Below are positions 8,945-17,003 of a DNA stretch of 64,000 bases, piece by piece. Both the position numbers and the translations under genes were made by a program. Below the pieces are notes generated by a model. That model worked only from the letters and a program-made list of their open reading frames with translations. It was not told the DNA's origin and did not search any database. Each line of letters begins with the position of its first letter. Positions within the stretch are counted from its first letter, which is position 1. This DNA comes from an uncultured Paracoccaceae bacterium (GTDB lineage Bacteria > Pseudomonadota > Alphaproteobacteria > Rhodobacterales > Rhodobacteraceae): assembly GCA_937872465.1 (NCBI GenBank), contig CALMSR010000050.1, forward strand, positions 124,001-188,000, in the 5' to 3' direction.

Positions 8945-9928
8945 ATGGCACGCCGTCTCGTCCTGGGGCTGACCGCCGGCCTCGTCCTGACATGCGCCGC
9001 CGTCGAGGCCGCGGCCGGCACCGTGAACCGCTATTCGAGCCTCTGGGTGTTCGGCGACAGCCTCAGCGACCCGGGCAACCTCTATGCCGCGACCGGCGAC
9101 ACGATCCCCCAGAGCCCGCCCTATTTCGAGGGCCGCCGGTCGAACGGCCCGGTCTGGGCGGAATATCTGGCCGCCGATTTCGACGCCAGGGGGCTCGCCG
9201 CCGCGAATTTCGCCTATGCCTTCGCCAATGCCCTGCCCAACGACGACACCGCCCTGGGCCTGCCCGTCCAGGTGCCGGACCTGCCCGACCAGATCGCGGA
9301 TTTCGCGCTGGCCTCCCGGGACAGGCTCGGCACGGCGCCGATCGCCAGCCTCTGGTTCGGCTCCAACGACATCTTTCAGCAGATCGCCGCGAACCCCGAC
9401 CCGGTCGCCGTGGCCGCCACCGCCGCCCGGGCCGCCAATGCCGTGGCCGAGGGCGTCAGGGCGCTCGCCGAATTCGGGATCGAGGACTTCCTGGTCTTCA
9501 ACCTGCCGGCGCTGGAGAAGACCCCGCAATTCGCGCTGCTCCGTCCCGAGGCCGCCCCCCTCGCCAGGATCGGATCGGACACCTTCAACGCCACCCTGGC
9601 CGACCGGATCGCCGAGCTCAAGACCACCGGCCTGCGGGTCGGCACCCTCGACATGCACGCGGCCTTCGACGATCTCATCGCCAATCCGAGGCAATACGGG
9701 CTCACCAATGCCACCGATCCCTGCCTGATCCCGGACGTCTCGATCTGCACGCCGGAGCAGGCGAAGGAATGGGCCTTCTTCGATCCGGTGCATCCCAATT
9801 CGGTGGTGCATTCCGAGATCGCCGGCCTCGTCGGCACGAAGATCGCGCCGGTGCCCCTGCCGCTTCCGGCCCTGCTGCTCCTCGGCGGCCTCGCATCGCT
9901 CGGCTTCGCCGCCCGCCGCCGGGGGTGA
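8945..9928 (+). CDS. Secreted GDSL/SGNH lipase-esterase with VPLPA-CTERM tail
   Basis: A 327-residue protein. An N-terminal signal peptide ends around the AVEAAAG segment. The hydrolase domain has block I GDSLSD with the nucleophile Ser, GSND (block III), and DPVHPN with the catalytic Asp and His (block V). The last 25 residues form a sorting signal: VPLPLPALLLLGGLASLGF followed by basic AARRR, as in PEP-CTERM/VPLPA-CTERM proteins that are processed and sorted to the surface by an exosortase-type protease. It is therefore probably a surface or exported esterase. The gene is monocistronic, with a hairpin terminator after it. Confidence 0.87.
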   Translation: MARRLVLGLTAGLVLTCAAVEAAAGTVNRYSSLWVFGDSLSDPGNLYAATGDTIPQSPPYFEGRRSNGPVWAEYLAADFDARGLAAANFAYAFANALPNDDTALGLPVQVPDLPDQIADFALASRDRLGTAPIASLWFGSNDIFQQIAANPDPVAVAATAARAANAVAEGVRALAEFGIEDFLVFNLPALEKTPQFALLRPEAAPLARIGSDTFNATLADRIAELKTTGLRVGTLDMHAAFDDLIANPRQYGLTNATDPCLIPDVSICTPEQAKEWAFFDPVHPNSVVHSEIAGLVGTKIAPVPLPLPALLLLGGLASLGFAARRRG

Positions 9929-9995
9929 TACCGGCTTCGGTTGTTGCATCCGGGAAGCACGGGCGGGTCCAGTGGCGGCGGGCCCTTCAAAGCGA

Positions 9996-10018
9996 AACCC
10001 CGCCTCGGGGGCGGGGTT
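9996..10018 (-). terminator. Hairpin terminator between rpmG and the GDSL gene
   Basis: Perfect 9-bp stem AACCCCGCC (9996-10004) / GGCGGGGTT (10010-10018) with a five-base loop. Read on the minus strand the stem runs into GTTTCGCTTTG, a modest T-rich tail, so it best serves rpmG; it may also stop read-through from the GDSL gene. Confidence 0.65.
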
Positions 10019-10049
10019 CGATCACATCGCGAGGGCGCTCAGGCCGGGA

Positions 10050-10217
10050 TCACTTGATCTTGCCTTCCTTGTATTCGACATGCTTGCGCGCCACGGGATC
10101 GTATTTGCGCACCACCATCTTCTCGGTCATGGTGCGGGCATTCTTCTTGGTCACGTAGAAATGACCGGTGTCGGCGGTGGAGTTCAGCCGGATCTTGATC
10201 GTCGTCGGCTTGGCCAT
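10050..10217 (-). CDS. rpmG: 50S ribosomal protein L33
   Basis: A 55-residue protein matching the proteobacterial L33 length and sequence from [11 protein letters not shown] through [11 protein letters not shown] to [14 protein letters not shown]. The zinc-binding cysteines are absent, as in the C-minus L33 type common in this class. Start ATG 10217 is preceded by GAGGAAGGAAG; a longer in-frame reading upstream is not supported. It sits downstream of the NUDIX and DUF983 genes on the same strand, an order seen in other Rhodobacterales. Confidence 0.96.
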   Translation of the reverse strand: MAKPTTIKIRLNSTADTGHFYVTKKNARTMTEKMVVRKYDPVARKHVEYKEGKIK

Positions 10218-10322
10218 CTTTCTTCCTTCCTCGCGGTCGCCCGCAACAGCGCTCGCCCGGCCCGCGCGAAGGGGCCGGGAATCCAGGCGGACTTCTAGAC
10301 CTTTCGCCCCGCCTGTCAAGCA

Positions 10323-11045
10323 TCAGAGCATGCGGCACTGCGGGCCCTCCGCGGACTGGTGGAAATAGGGCACCGGCCTCTCGCCGGCCTCGCCGCCGGC
10401 GAGCCGCAGCTCGATCTCGGCCAGCACCAGCTCGGTGATGAAGGGCAGCGACAGGCGCCGCGCCGCGGCGATGTCGAGCCATTGCAGATGCAGAAGCTCG
10501 CCGCAGGCGCCCGAGAAATCCTCGTCGCTGCCCACGAGCGCCGTCGCCTCGGCGATGAAGAAACGCGCGTCGAACCGGCGCGGCCGGCCGGGCGGCGTCA
10601 CGGCGCGGAAGAAGAAGCGCAGGGCTTCGGTCCGGGGCCGGAGGCCCGCGGCGAGGAACCCCTGCCAGCCGGCCGGCGCGGCGCGCGCGGGCATCGCGGC
10701 ATCGGCGGCGCCGAGCCTGAGCCCGGTCTCCTCCCAGAGCTCCCGGATCGCGGCACAGGCCAGCGCCGGACCGAGGCCGGGCGCCGCATCGATGGCGAGC
10801 CGGCGCGCGGTCTCGGGCTCGAGCGCCGCGCCAAAGGCGAGCGCGGCGTCCTCGGCATCGACCGCGCCGCCGGGAAAGACGAATTTCTCGGGCATGAAGA
10901 CCGCGCCCGCGCCACGCTGGCCCATCAGGATCTGCGGCGCGTGCCCCGAGCGGCGCACCAGCACGATCGAGGCCGCGTCGCGGATCCGCGCGGGCTCGCG
11001 CCCGTCAGGGGGCGGGGACACCGGGCTCCCCGCCGCCGAAGCCAT
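10323..11045 (-). CDS. NUDIX hydrolase
   Basis: A 240-residue protein. FPGGAVDAED begins the NUDIX region and RELWEETGLRLG carries the REXXEE core; the box is interrupted by an insertion of about 30 residues between the GG and the REXXEE elements, as in the larger RppH-unlike/CoA-pyrophosphatase-type members. These enzymes hydrolyse nucleoside diphosphates linked to another group; the substrate is not predictable. Its 5' end overlaps the DUF983 gene by about 40 bases, so the two are co-translated. Confidence 0.85.
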   Translation of the reverse strand: MASAAGSPVSPPPDGREPARIRDAASIVLVRRSGHAPQILMGQRGAGAVFMPEKFVFPGGAVDAEDAALAFGAALEPETARRLAIDAAPGLGPALACAAIRELWEETGLRLGAADAAMPARAAPAGWQGFLAAGLRPRTEALRFFFRAVTPPGRPRRFDARFFIAEATALVGSDEDFSGACGELLHLQWLDIAAARRLSLPFITELVLAEIELRLAGGEAGERPVPYFHQSAEGPQCRML

Positions 11046-11418
11046 GCATGCGCTTGGCCCATTGGATCGCGACGAAGGCGCCCTTGAGCCGGGGCAGCAG
11101 GAAGAGCGAGAGCGCCACGAAGACCAGCGAGAAGCCCAGGGCCATCTGCCAGCCCTCGGGGCGGAAGGCGACGAAGACCACGAGCATCAGCGGCGCCAGC
11201 AGATGCCCGGTGATCAGGATCGTCGCCCAGGCCGGGCCGTCGTCGGCCCGATGGTGATGGAGCTCGGTGCCGCAGGCCGGGCAGACCCGGCGCACGTCGA
11301 GATAATCCTCCATCAGCGGCGCCTCGCCGCAGGCGACGCAGCGCCGCGACCAGCCGAACCACAGCGCGCGGCGCAGGTCGCGCACTTCCGTCCCATCCTG
11401 ATGATTCCCCTCGGGCAT
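11005..11418 (-). CDS. DUF983 membrane protein
   Basis: A 137-residue protein with an N-terminal zinc-ribbon-like pair (CVAC and CPAC about 20 residues apart), then two membrane helices (ATILITGHLLAPLMLVVFVA and the MALGFSLVFVALSLFLLP region) and a basic tail (KRMHGFGG). This is the layout of the DUF983 family, whose function is unknown; some relatives neighbour cytochrome oxidase genes. The start at 11418 is chosen because the family begins shortly before the first CxxC; the frame extends further upstream without a convincing ribosome site. Confidence 0.8.
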   Translation of the reverse strand: MPEGNHQDGTEVRDLRRALWFGWSRRCVACGEAPLMEDYLDVRRVCPACGTELHHHRADDGPAWATILITGHLLAPLMLVVFVAFRPEGWQMALGFSLVFVALSLFLLPRLKGAFVAIQWAKRMHGFGGGEPGVPAP

Positions 11419-11564
11419 GGCCCAGCATAATCCCTCGGCCCGCAGGAGGACAGAGCGGCGGCGCTCGCGGTTTCGTGAGCCGCCCGGCGACGGAAGCCGG
11501 CGCGGCGGGCGTTTGACCTCACGACCTTCGGTCAGAAACGGACATCGAAACAAGGAAGCAGACG

Positions 11565-12119
11565 ATGACGAAGACCATGCGGGCGGCCCTGGCCGCGACC
11601 CTGCTCGGCGGCCTCGCGATCGGCGGCGCGGCCCTGGCGCACGACCGGCTCGGCGCCGGCCCCGGCGACGGCCCGGGACGCGGCCTCGATTTCGCCGCGA
11701 TCGACACCGATGCGAACGGCTCGCTCAGCCGTGCCGAACTCGAGGCGAGGGCGAATGCGCGGGTCGGCGAGATCGACGCGAACGGCGACGGCTTCCTCGA
11801 ACGCGCCGAGATCATCGCGGTGATTCCGGCGCCGCGCGGCGGGCTGATGGACGTCTTCCGGCAGGATCCCTCCGAGGCCCGGGCCGATCGCCTGCTGGCG
11901 ATGATGGGCGCGACCGAGGAAGGCCGCTTCGAGGTCACCGCGCTCACCACGCGGCAGGTCAACGGGCTGCTCGCCCGGTTCGATACCGACCGCGACGGCG
12001 CGATCTCCCAGCACGAAGCCGCGGCGCCCGAGATGCGGCGCGGCGACCGGCACGGGCGCCGGAACCACGCAGACCGCGGCGGCTACGACGACGATGCGCG
12101 CGGATGGCCGGGTAACTGA
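11565..12119 (+). CDS. Secreted EF-hand calcium-binding protein
   Basis: A 184-residue protein with a signal peptide (residues 1-25, ending AALA-HD). Three EF-hand-type loops are visible: DTDANGSLSRAE, DANGDGFLERAE and, further on, DTDRDGAISQHE; each has the Dx(D/N)xDG acidic pattern. The C-terminal tail is His/Arg/Asp-rich (RRGDRHGRRNHADRGG). It is periplasmic and presumably binds calcium. An ECF sigma gene follows 53 bases later, then a membrane anti-sigma candidate and a Spy/CnrR-like sensor, suggesting one envelope-stress or metal-sensing locus in which this may be sensor or target. Confidence 0.82.
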   Translation: MTKTMRAALAATLLGGLAIGGAALAHDRLGAGPGDGPGRGLDFAAIDTDANGSLSRAELEARANARVGEIDANGDGFLERAEIIAVIPAPRGGLMDVFRQDPSEARADRLLAMMGATEEGRFEVTALTTRQVNGLLARFDTDRDGAISQHEAAAPEMRRGDRHGRRNHADRGGYDDDARGWPGN

Positions 12120-12172
12120 GGCGCGGCGATTGGAGGGCGACGGCGGCGGCGTTTCGATTCATACTCCCAGCG

Positions 12173-12769
12173 ATGACGGATGCCCGCCCGCCCGAGCCCG
12201 CCGATGGCCGCCTGCTGGCGCAATTCGCCGCCGGCGACCGCGAGGCCGCGCGGCTGCTCACCCTGCGCCACGGGCCGCGCATCCACGCGCTCGCCCGGCG
12301 CATGCTGGGCGACGCGGCCGAGGCCGAGGACGTGACCCAGGAGACCATGCTGCGCCTCTGGCGCATCGCCCCGGACTGGCAGCCGGGCGAGGCGGCGGTG
12401 ACGACCTGGCTCTACCGGGTCGCGAGCAATCTCTGCATCGACCGGCTGCGGCGGCGGCGCGAGCGCACGATGGCGGTGCTGCCGGACCGGGCCGACCCGG
12501 CGCCGGCGCCCGTCGAGCGGATCGCGGCGCGGGACCGGGCGGCGGCGCTGGAAGCCGCGCTCGCCGACCTGCCCGACCGCCAGCGGCTGGCGGTGGTGCT
12601 GCGGCATCTCGACGAGCGGCCCAATCCCGAGATCGCCGAGATCCTCGGCACCAGCGTGGAGGCGGTGGAGAGCCTGGTCGCGCGCGGCCGGCGCGCGCTG
12701 ATCGCCCGGCTGGCACCCCGGGCCGAGGATCTGGGCTATGCGAACGCCTATGGCGAAGGTGGAGGATGA
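12173..12769 (+). CDS. ECF-type RNA polymerase sigma factor
   Basis: A 198-residue group 4 sigma factor with region 2 (residues ~20-90: DAAEAEDVTQETMLRLWRIA and WLYRVASNLCIDRLRRR for -10 recognition and melting) and region 4 (~125-180: LPDRQRLAVVLRHLDERPNP then IAEILGTSVEAVESLVARG, the helix-turn-helix for -35 recognition). Its stop is 4 bases before the anti-sigma candidate gene, the usual arrangement for an ECF sigma and its inhibitor. Confidence 0.92.
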   Translation: MTDARPPEPADGRLLAQFAAGDREAARLLTLRHGPRIHALARRMLGDAAEAEDVTQETMLRLWRIAPDWQPGEAAVTTWLYRVASNLCIDRLRRRRERTMAVLPDRADPAPAPVERIAARDRAAALEAALADLPDRQRLAVVLRHLDERPNPEIAEILGTSVEAVESLVARGRRALIARLAPRAEDLGYANAYGEGGG

Positions 12770-12773
12770 GAGC

Positions 12774-13151
12774 ATGACGCGAGAGGATCCCGGGCAGGAC
12801 GCCCTGGCCGCCTTCTTCGCCGCCGCGCGTGCCGAGGAGGCCGGGCCGCCGCCGGCGCTGCTGGAGCGCATCCTCGCGGATGCCGGCGCGGTCGCCGCCG
12901 AGCGGGCGCCGGCCGCCGCGCCGCTGCGGCAGGCGCCGCGGCCGGCGCCGTCCCTGGCCGAGCGCCTGCGGCGCGCCTTCGCGCCCTTCGGCGGCCTGAC
13001 CGCCGCCGCGGCTCTCGGCGGCTTCGCCGCGGCGGGTTTCATCGCCGGGCTCGCCGGCGGCGCCGATGCCTGGCAGCCTTCGACGGCCACCTTCGACGGC
13101 CCCGCCGAAGCGATCGTGGCCTTCTACGACCTCGCCGCGCCGGAAGGATGA
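12774..13151 (+). CDS. Probable membrane anti-sigma protein
   Basis: A 125-residue protein with an acidic, helical N-terminal part (DALAAFFAAARAEEAGPPP), an Ala/Pro/Arg-rich linker and one membrane helix around residues 75-95 (GLTAAAALGGFAAAGFIAGL), followed by a short external tail ending in FDGPAEAIVAFYDLAAPEG. Size, topology and position immediately after an ECF sigma gene indicate an anti-sigma factor, but there is no HHCC zinc motif and no domain I recognise. ATG 12774 has GGAGGATGAG upstream. Confidence 0.6.
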   Translation: MTREDPGQDALAAFFAAARAEEAGPPPALLERILADAGAVAAERAPAAAPLRQAPRPAPSLAERLRRAFAPFGGLTAAAALGGFAAAGFIAGLAGGADAWQPSTATFDGPAEAIVAFYDLAAPEG

Positions 13152-13155
13152 CAGC

Positions 13156-13620
13156 ATGACCCCGACCCCGCCCCCCGCCCGGCCCTGGCGTCGATGGCTG
13201 CTCCTCGCCTCGCTGGGGCTGAACCTGGCCTTCGTCGGGCTGTTCGCGGGGGCGGTGCTGCGCGGGCCGCCCGAGCGGCCGGTCGGCGGCCCCGAGCTCT
13301 GGTCCTATGCCCGCGCCCTGCCCGAGCCCTATCGCGACGACCTCCGCGACGCGATGCGCGCGAGCCGGCGCGACTGGGACGAGCCGCGCGACCGGCTGCG
13401 CCGCCAGCGCGGGGCGCTGGCCGAGGCGCTGGTCGCCGAGCCCTTCGACCCCGAGGAGGTCGCCGCGGTGCTCGGCCGGGAGCTCGCGCTCTCCTCGCAA
13501 CTCGCGGGGCGCGGCACGGATCTCCTGATGGCCCAGATCGTGCGCATGACGCCCGGGGAGCGCGCCGCCTATGCCGAGGCGCTCCGCCGCAATCGCCGCC
13601 ACGGCCCCCCGGGCGATTGA
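13156..13620 (+). CDS. Periplasmic metal/stress sensor, Spy/CnrR (Metal_resist) type
   Basis: A 154-residue protein: one N-terminal membrane anchor (WLLLASLGLNLAFVGLFAGA), then a helical periplasmic domain rich in Arg and Glu (RDDLRDAMRASRRDWDEPRD; EALVAEPFDPEEVAAVLGRE) ending in MTPGERAAYAEALRRNRRHG. This hairpin layout is that of the Metal_resist/Spy group (CnrR, ZraP). In CnrYXH-like systems the sensor controls an anti-sigma factor; the order here (sigma, membrane protein, sensor) fits that. The gene starts 4 bases after the preceding stop. Confidence 0.75.
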   Translation: MTPTPPPARPWRRWLLLASLGLNLAFVGLFAGAVLRGPPERPVGGPELWSYARALPEPYRDDLRDAMRASRRDWDEPRDRLRRQRGALAEALVAEPFDPEEVAAVLGRELALSSQLAGRGTDLLMAQIVRMTPGERAAYAEALRRNRRHGPPGD

Positions 13621-13765
13621 TCCCGAGTGCCCTTCCGCCGGACCGCGGCCGCGGACCCGAGGCCGTCCCCCGGAATGAAGAGACGGTCGCGCCCCGCGCG
13701 GCCCGCGCCACATTCCCCCGGAGCGAAAAGGCGAGGCGCCGGTGGCGCCTTGCCCGATCCGGTCG

Positions 13766-13877
13766 CCCGGAGGCGCAAGCCGCAGGGCGAGGGAGGTGCA
13801 GCTTCACCATCGGCTGAGGATCGGGACGCGTCGGCCCTGGACGGCGTGCGAAGCGCGCCGGCCCTCGGCAGGGCCGG
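13766..13877. repeat. Dispersed 112-bp intergenic repeat, copy 1
   Basis: This block, running from CCCGGAGGCG to GGCAGGGCCGG, aligns over exactly 112 bases with 36764-36875 with roughly 15 mismatches by eye, and less closely with 38072-38185; a core fragment recurs at 19682-19720. Similarity extends some 25 bases further upstream in copies 2 and 3, while copy 1 shows an extra GC-rich insertion there. It fills most of the gap between the metal sensor and pleD genes. Confidence 0.8.
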
Positions 13878-13934
13878 CGCGGCCCGATCGCCACGGGTCG
13901 ATCGGGCTCGGGATCCCCAGCCCCGCGCGCCCGC

Positions 13935-15323
13935 TCAGGCGGCGCGGGCGAAGAAGGTGACGCGGTTGCGGCCGCTTTCCTTGGCGTCGAAGAGCGCGGT
14001 ATCGGCGCGCTTGATGATCGCCTCGGCGTCGACGTCGGCGGCACTGGCGATCGCGACGCCGACCGAGACGGTCACGCTGACCTCGCCCGCCCCGCCCGGC
14101 AGCACCACCGGCGAGCCTTCCACCGCGCGCCTGATGCGCTCCGCGGCATGGGCGGCGGCGGCCTGGTCGACGTCGGGCATGGCCACGAAGAATTCCTCGC
14201 CGCCGAAGCGCGCCACCAGATCCACCCCGCGGATGTTCTCCTGCAACCGGCGCGAGAACTCGCGCAGCACCGCGTCGCCGGCATCATGGCCGAAGCGGTC
14301 GTTGATCGACTTGAACTTGTCGAGGTCGATCATCATCACCGCGAAGACGCCCTCGGTCTCGCGCGCCCGCTCCATCACCCGGTTCATGTGCTGGCTGGCG
14401 TAGCGGCGGTTGTAGATGCCGGTCAGCGGGTCGATCACCGCCATCATCAGCCCGTTGCGCACGTTGGAGCGCAGCCGGTCGGAATAGCGCTTGCGGCGCA
14501 GCTGCGAGCGGATGCGCGCGACCAGCTCGCTCCCGTCGAAGGGCGATTCGATGTAGTCCGAGGCGCCGAGATCGAGGCCCTTGGCCGCGGTCTGCACGTC
14601 GCCGTTCTCCACCACGAGGATCACCGCCGCCTGCCGCGTCTCGGGCCGCGCGCGCAGCGCCGAGACGAGCCGCAGCCCGTCGCCGCCCTCCATCAGGTTC
14701 TGATGCACCACGAAGCAATCGGGCAGCTCCAGCCGCGCGAGATTCATCGCCTCGCGCTCGGAGGTGGTCACGATGGTCGCGAGGCCGAGCTGCTCGCGCA
14801 GCTGCGCATCCCATTCCGCGCCCTGCAGCAGGCAGGGCGGCGCGAGCAGGATCGGCCCGCCGGCCTCGACCTCGATCTCCTGCTCCGAGACGAAATCGGT
14901 CAGCCCCAGCTCGCGCGAGGTCAGGTCGCGCAGGCGCAGCTCGTCGAACATCATCTTCATGCGCATCAGGTTGCGCACCCGGGCGAAAAGGGCCAGGTCG
15001 TTGAAGGGCTTGGTGAGGAAATCGTCCGCGCCGGCCTCGAGCCCCCGGATGCGCTCCTCGGGCGTGTCGAGCGCCGTCACCATGATGACGGGAATATGCG
15101 CGGTCTCCTGCCCCGCCTTGAGGATCGCGCAGACCTCGAATCCGTCCATGTCCGGCATCATCACGTCGAGCATGATCATGTCGGGCTGCTCGGAACAGGC
15201 CATCTCCAGCGCCTGGGTGCCGTTCTCGGCGACGACGACGTCGTAATAGGCCGAGGACAGCTTGGCACGCAGCAGGAGACGGTTGGTTGCAACATCGTCG
15301 ACAACCAGGACCCGACCTGACAT
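13935..15323 (-). CDS. pleD: Two-receiver diguanylate cyclase response regulator PleD
   Basis: A 462-residue protein with REC-REC-GGEEF architecture. REC1 (1-120) has the DD pair, phospho-acceptor Asp in MIMLDVMMPDMDG and Lys in FLTKPF. REC2 (~150-275) is degenerate, with LELPDCFVVHQNLM at the acceptor region. The GGEEF domain (~295-460) has an intact GGEEF active site and an RxxD inhibitory site (RGVD) five residues before it, so it should make cyclic di-GMP with product feedback. The neighbouring DUF3572 gene is its usual companion in this order. It controls the motile-to-sessile transition in relatives. Confidence 0.93.
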   Translation of the reverse strand: MSGRVLVVDDVATNRLLLRAKLSSAYYDVVVAENGTQALEMACSEQPDMIMLDVMMPDMDGFEVCAILKAGQETAHIPVIMVTALDTPEERIRGLEAGADDFLTKPFNDLALFARVRNLMRMKMMFDELRLRDLTSRELGLTDFVSEQEIEVEAGGPILLAPPCLLQGAEWDAQLREQLGLATIVTTSEREAMNLARLELPDCFVVHQNLMEGGDGLRLVSALRARPETRQAAVILVVENGDVQTAAKGLDLGASDYIESPFDGSELVARIRSQLRRKRYSDRLRSNVRNGLMMAVIDPLTGIYNRRYASQHMNRVMERARETEGVFAVMMIDLDKFKSINDRFGHDAGDAVLREFSRRLQENIRGVDLVARFGGEEFFVAMPDVDQAAAAHAAERIRRAVEGSPVVLPGGAGEVSVTVSVGVAIASAADVDAEAIIKRADTALFDAKESGRNRVTFFARAA

Positions 15324-15431
15324 TCAGTGCCTCCCTCTGGAGCGGTATTCCGACTCTGCCGAACCGGGCCGCAAGATAGGCGCAAATATGTTAACGAATG
15401 GTTTCGAAGCCGCCCCGGGAGGGTACAAAGG

Positions 15432-15710
15432 ATGAACGCCGAACGGGCCGCCGCGCTCGCCACCGACGCGCTGATCTGGCTGGCCGGACGCCCCGAGGAC
15501 ATGGCGCGCTTCCTCGCCGCGACCGGCGCCGAGGCGGGCGACCTGCGCCGCCGCGCCGGCGAGGCGGAATTCCTCGGCTTCGTGCTCGATTTCCTGCTCG
15601 GCGAGGAGGACCTCGCCCGCGCCTTCGCCGCGGCGGCCGGGCTGGGCCCCGAGGCGGCGCTCGGCGCGCGCATGGCGCTTCCCGGCGGGGCGCTGCCGAA
15701 CTGGACCTGA
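15432..15710 (+). CDS. DUF3572 family protein
   Basis: A 92-residue acidic, alpha-helical protein: ERAAALATDALIWLAGRPED, MARFLAATGAEAGDLRRRAG and FLGFVLDFLLGEEDLARAFA are characteristic of the DUF3572 family found in alphaproteobacteria, generally next to pleD as here (divergent, 108 bases apart). The function is unknown. ATG 15432 has AAAGG immediately upstream. It has no signal peptide or membrane segment. Confidence 0.82.
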   Translation: MNAERAAALATDALIWLAGRPEDMARFLAATGAEAGDLRRRAGEAEFLGFVLDFLLGEEDLARAFAAAAGLGPEAALGARMALPGGALPNWT

Positions 15711-15712
15711 GC

Positions 15713-16141
15713 TCAGGCCAGCGCCGCGAGCGCGCGGCGCAGCCCCATGGGCACCGCGACCGGCCGGCCGCTCGCGCGGAGCACGCAGACATGCACGAAG
15801 CGCGCCGTGGCCGCGGCACGCTCGGCGCCGGGGGCGAAGAGCCCGATCCCGTAGGTGATCGAGCTCCGCCCCAGCCGGTCGAGCCGCAGCCCGCCCTCGA
15901 CCGGCGCGGGATAGCCGAGGCTCTCGTGGAAGCTGCAGCCGGTCTCGGCCACGAGGCAGACCACCTCGCCGCCGGGCAGGTCGAGGCCGCCATGGGCGAT
16001 CAGCCAGCCGTTCACCAGCGTGTCCACGTATTCGTAATAGACCGCGTTGTTGACATGCCCGTAGACGTCATTGTCGCGCCAGCGGCTTGTGAAGCGCTCG
16101 AAGTGGCGGTAGTCAGCGCGGGTCGGTCGCGTTCGGGTCAT
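15713..16141 (-). CDS. Acyl-CoA thioesterase (4HBT/YbgC hotdog fold)
   Basis: A 142-residue single hotdog domain. RWRDNDVYGHVNNAVYYEYV contains the catalytic Asp and the GHVNN signature of the 4-hydroxybenzoyl-CoA thioesterase/YbgC group, and FHESLGYPAPVEGGLRLDRL is the typical second strand pair. It hydrolyses an acyl-CoA thioester; chain specificity is not predictable. It is convergent with the DUF3572 gene (2 bases apart) and divergent from the HAD phosphatase gene. Confidence 0.88.
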   Translation of the reverse strand: MTRTRPTRADYRHFERFTSRWRDNDVYGHVNNAVYYEYVDTLVNGWLIAHGGLDLPGGEVVCLVAETGCSFHESLGYPAPVEGGLRLDRLGRSSITYGIGLFAPGAERAAATARFVHVCVLRASGRPVAVPMGLRRALAALA

Positions 16142-16192
16142 CGGCTCGGGTCCTCGGCGCGCGAACCCTAGCAGCCGGAAGGAAGCGCGCAA

Positions 16193-16912
16193 GTGCAGGA
16201 CATCCGAGGCATCGTCTTCGACAAGGACGGCACGCTCTTCGACTTCCACCGCACCTGGGCGGCCTTCAACGCGCGGCTGATCGCCGATCTCGCCGGCGGC
16301 GACATCGAGCGCGCCGCGGCGCTGGCCGAGGCGCTGGGCTTCGACCTCGAGGAGCCGCGCTTCCTGCCCGACAGCCCGATGATCGCCGGCACCATCGAGG
16401 TGGTGATCGAGGCGGTCGCCCGCATCCTGCCCGAGCTCGACGAGGCGCTGGTGGTCCGGCAGGTCCGCGACGGCTCCCATGCGATCACGCCCGTGGAGGC
16501 GGTGCCGCTGGTGCCGCTGCTCGACGGGCTCATCCACCGCGGACTGGTGCTCGGGGTCGCGACCAACGACAGCGAAGCGCCGGCGCGCGCGCATCTCGCC
16601 TCGCTCGGGGTGCTCGACCGCTTCGCCTTCGTCGCCGGATACGACAGCGGCCACGGCGCCAAGCCCGCGCCGGGCATGCTCGACGCCTTCTGCCGCGCCA
16701 CCGGCCTGGCGCCCGCGGCCTGCGCGATGATCGGCGACAGCGCCCATGACCTGGTGAGCGGCCGCGCCGCGGGCATGGTGACCGTCGGGGTGCTGACCGG
16801 CATCGCCGAGGAGGCGGAGCTGGCGCCGCTCGCCGACGTGGTCCTCGCCGACATCGGCGCCCTGCCCGGCTGGCTCGCCGACCGCGGCCGCGAAGCGCCG
16901 CGCCGCGCATGA
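16193..16912 (+). CDS. HAD-superfamily phosphatase (Gph-like)
   Basis: A 239-residue HAD hydrolase. Motif I is FDKDGTLFDF (nucleophile and acid Asp), motif II the Asn/Asp in GVATNDSE, motif III the Lys in GHGAKPAPGM, and motif IV GDSAHD. The cap is a helical insertion between motifs I and II, as in phosphoglycolate phosphatase and beta-phosphoglucomutase. The substrate is unassigned. It starts with GTG 16193 after GGAAGGAAG. It appears to be monocistronic. Confidence 0.87.
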   Translation: MQDIRGIVFDKDGTLFDFHRTWAAFNARLIADLAGGDIERAAALAEALGFDLEEPRFLPDSPMIAGTIEVVIEAVARILPELDEALVVRQVRDGSHAITPVEAVPLVPLLDGLIHRGLVLGVATNDSEAPARAHLASLGVLDRFAFVAGYDSGHGAKPAPGMLDAFCRATGLAPAACAMIGDSAHDLVSGRAAGMVTVGVLTGIAEEAELAPLADVVLADIGALPGWLADRGREAPRRA

Positions 16913-17003
16913 CCCGGGCCGGGGGGAAGCCGAGGCGATCCGCCCCCCGGAACGCGCCGGGCCGCCGCGCCCCTGCCCTGGCCGAGCAGCGGCGGGACCG
17001 GCG

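Noticed and set aside
15365..15425. CtrA-type TTAA box upstream of pleD
   Set aside because: A GTTAACG is present, but the second half-site at the required spacing is not, so a CtrA site is not supported.
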